From positions 1 to 5,356 of the forward strand of contig JAHINX010000036.1 in NCBI GenBank assembly GCA_018895765.1: DNA of 5,356 nt, given 5' to 3'. Position numbers and translations under genes: made by a program. The stretch is from Patescibacteria group bacterium. GTDB taxonomy: Bacteria > Patescibacteriota > Patescibacteriia > GCA-002772895. Positions 4,943-5,356 of the stretch are shown one piece after another. The notes below the pieces were generated by a model that was not told the DNA's origin, did not search any database, and was given only the letters and a program-made list of their open reading frames with translations. The first letter of the stretch is position 1; each line of letters starts with the position of its first letter.

Positions 4943-5233
4943 TTATTCAATTCTTACCGCCGGTCTCGAACCCATCTTTTTTTGCTCTTCTTCCCATTCT
5001 TTCCTCTCCTCCGGTGTCATTTCTTCTAATTTTTTAATTTTAAGTCCCTTATCTTTTTGCCAATCTGCCATCGGTACACGATCAGATTTTTGGGCTTGTT
5101 TTTTCTGTAATTCTAAATACTCTTCTTGTGTGAGAGGCTTTTGTCCCTTCTTTTCCATTTCTTCCATTATTTCTTTTGGTGTTTTAGGTTTTTCTTCTGG
5201 TGGCACATAACCACCCATTTTTTCAATGCTCAT
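4943..5233 (-). CDS. Orphan 96-aa highly charged cassette protein
   Basis: I recognise no family. The protein is rich in Glu, Lys and Gln, soluble, with no signal peptide or membrane helix. PPEEKPKTPKEIMEEMEKKG (11-30) is followed by LTQEEYLELQKKQAQKSDR (34-52), then PMADWQKDKGLKIKKLEEM (54-72), and a likely helix PEERKEWEEEQKKM (74-87). The ending is GSRPAVRIE. The opposite strand also has an open frame over this region, but its Phe/Ser-rich translation is a mirror of these charged codons. The stop codon lies inside the left inverted-repeat arm (4931-4947). There is no Shine-Dalgarno site at the ATG at 5233; a second in-frame ATG at 5218 also lacks one. An extended -10 promoter lies 31 bases upstream. 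Confidence 0.75.
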   Translation of the reverse strand: MSIEKMGGYVPPEEKPKTPKEIMEEMEKKGQKPLTQEEYLELQKKQAQKSDRVPMADWQKDKGLKIKKLEEMTPEERKEWEEEQKKMGSRPAVRIE

Positions 5234-5263
5234 AATTTTGTTGGTTAAATATTAAACGATTAA

Positions 5264-5272
5264 ATTATATCA
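5264..5272 (-). promoter_or_regulatory. Extended -10 promoter of cassette 7
   Basis: TGATATAAT reading 5272 to 5264 on the minus strand gives a perfect TATAAT with an upstream TGN. The -35 region is weak. Transcription would start near 5257, leaving a leader of about 24 bases before the ATG at 5233. Confidence 0.5.
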
Positions 5273-5343
5273 CAAGTTATGTTCGACCGAAATAAATTGC
5301 CAAAAAAATCTTAAAAAATAATAAAGAAATTTCTGGCTATTTC

Positions 5344-5356
5344 ACATAACATCGCG
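5344..5356. other. Start of a seventh attC-like site, cut by the window edge
   Basis: ACATAAC (5344-5350) followed by ATCGCG matches the left core box and first spacer of the other sites. It exactly complements the core box at the left end of cassette 7 (4892-4900). The rest lies outside the window. Confidence 0.6.

Larger units (their letters stand above)
4903..5339. repeat. Cassette 7 terminal inverted repeat, two-step
   Basis: The outer pair TAGCCAGAAATTTCT at 4903-4917 is the perfect 15-bp complement of 5325-5339. The inner pair TTTTTTGGCAATTTATT at 4931-4947 is the perfect 17-bp complement of 5291-5307. Beyond both, GTTATGTGA (4892-4900) pairs with TCACATAAC (5342-5350). The inner arm is shared with cassette 2. 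Confidence 0.92.
1..5356. mobile_element. Integron-type gene-cassette array, seven cassettes
   Basis: Six same-polarity attC-like sites separate single-gene units, the hallmark of an integron cassette array. If recombination occurs at G^TT in the right-hand box, as read on the plus strand, the cassettes are: 1 (up to 877), 2 (878-1607), 3 (1608-2649), 4 (2650-3598), 5 (3599-4180), 6 (4181-4892) and 7 (4893 onward). If the array reads on the minus strand, the borders move to the left-hand boxes. Five of seven genes are on the minus strand, which favours minus polarity. The longer left spacer beside the left core box resembles the extra base of a classical 2L box and favours plus polarity. I leave polarity open. 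No integrase, attI or Pc promoter lies in the window. The alternative is an unrelated repeat array with integron-like palindromes. Confidence 0.78.

Noticed and set aside
4926..5210. Plus-strand open frame opposite the charged 96-aa gene
   Set aside because: Its Ser/Phe/Cys-rich translation is the mirror of Glu/Lys codons on the minus strand, which has the better-composed protein and a promoter.

Overview
The window is AT-rich bacterial DNA that reads as part of an integron gene-cassette array. Six complete attC-like sites (A-F, at 758-883, 1514-1613, 2556-2655, 3437-3604, 4088-4186 and 4701-4898) and the start of a seventh (about 5344-5356) divide it into seven units. Each site begins with an RYYYAAC-type box and ends with a GTTRRRY-like box. 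Between them lie inverted arms and internal hairpins, and all six sites have the same polarity. No integrase, attI, rRNA or tRNA is present, so this is an internal piece of an array or an integrase-less cassette cluster. The lineage cannot be fixed: low GC, small charged orphan proteins and scarce Shine-Dalgarno sites on several genes suggest an uncultured, possibly reduced-genome bacterium, but this is inference.

Layout, left to right: cassette 1 (left end cut off) carries a VTT/DedA-superfamily membrane protein on the minus strand. Cassette 2 carries an orphan 153-aa protein (minus). Cassette 3 carries a short-chain dehydrogenase/reductase (minus). Cassette 4 carries a second, diverged copy of the cassette 1 gene (minus). 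Cassettes 5 and 6 each carry a tiny two-helix membrane protein on the plus strand, with its own sigma70-type promoter, strong ribosome binding site and intrinsic terminator. Cassette 7 carries an orphan, highly charged 96-aa protein (minus). The genes do not form a metabolic operon; they are a stockpile of separate cargoes.

The most unusual feature is that every cassette has a second set of inverted repeats just inside the attC core boxes, tightly bracketing the gene or its whole promoter-gene-terminator unit. These arms (15-23 bp, mostly perfect) match within a cassette. Across a site they generally do not match; the exception is site E, whose two neighbours share a repeat family. The same is true of the core boxes at sites A and F. 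The arms fall into families (cassettes 1+4, 2+7, 5+6, and 3 alone), and cassettes 1, 4, 5 and 6 share left-end sequence although their genes point in opposite directions. This suggests a shared cassette scaffold with a gene-bearing core that can sit in either orientation.
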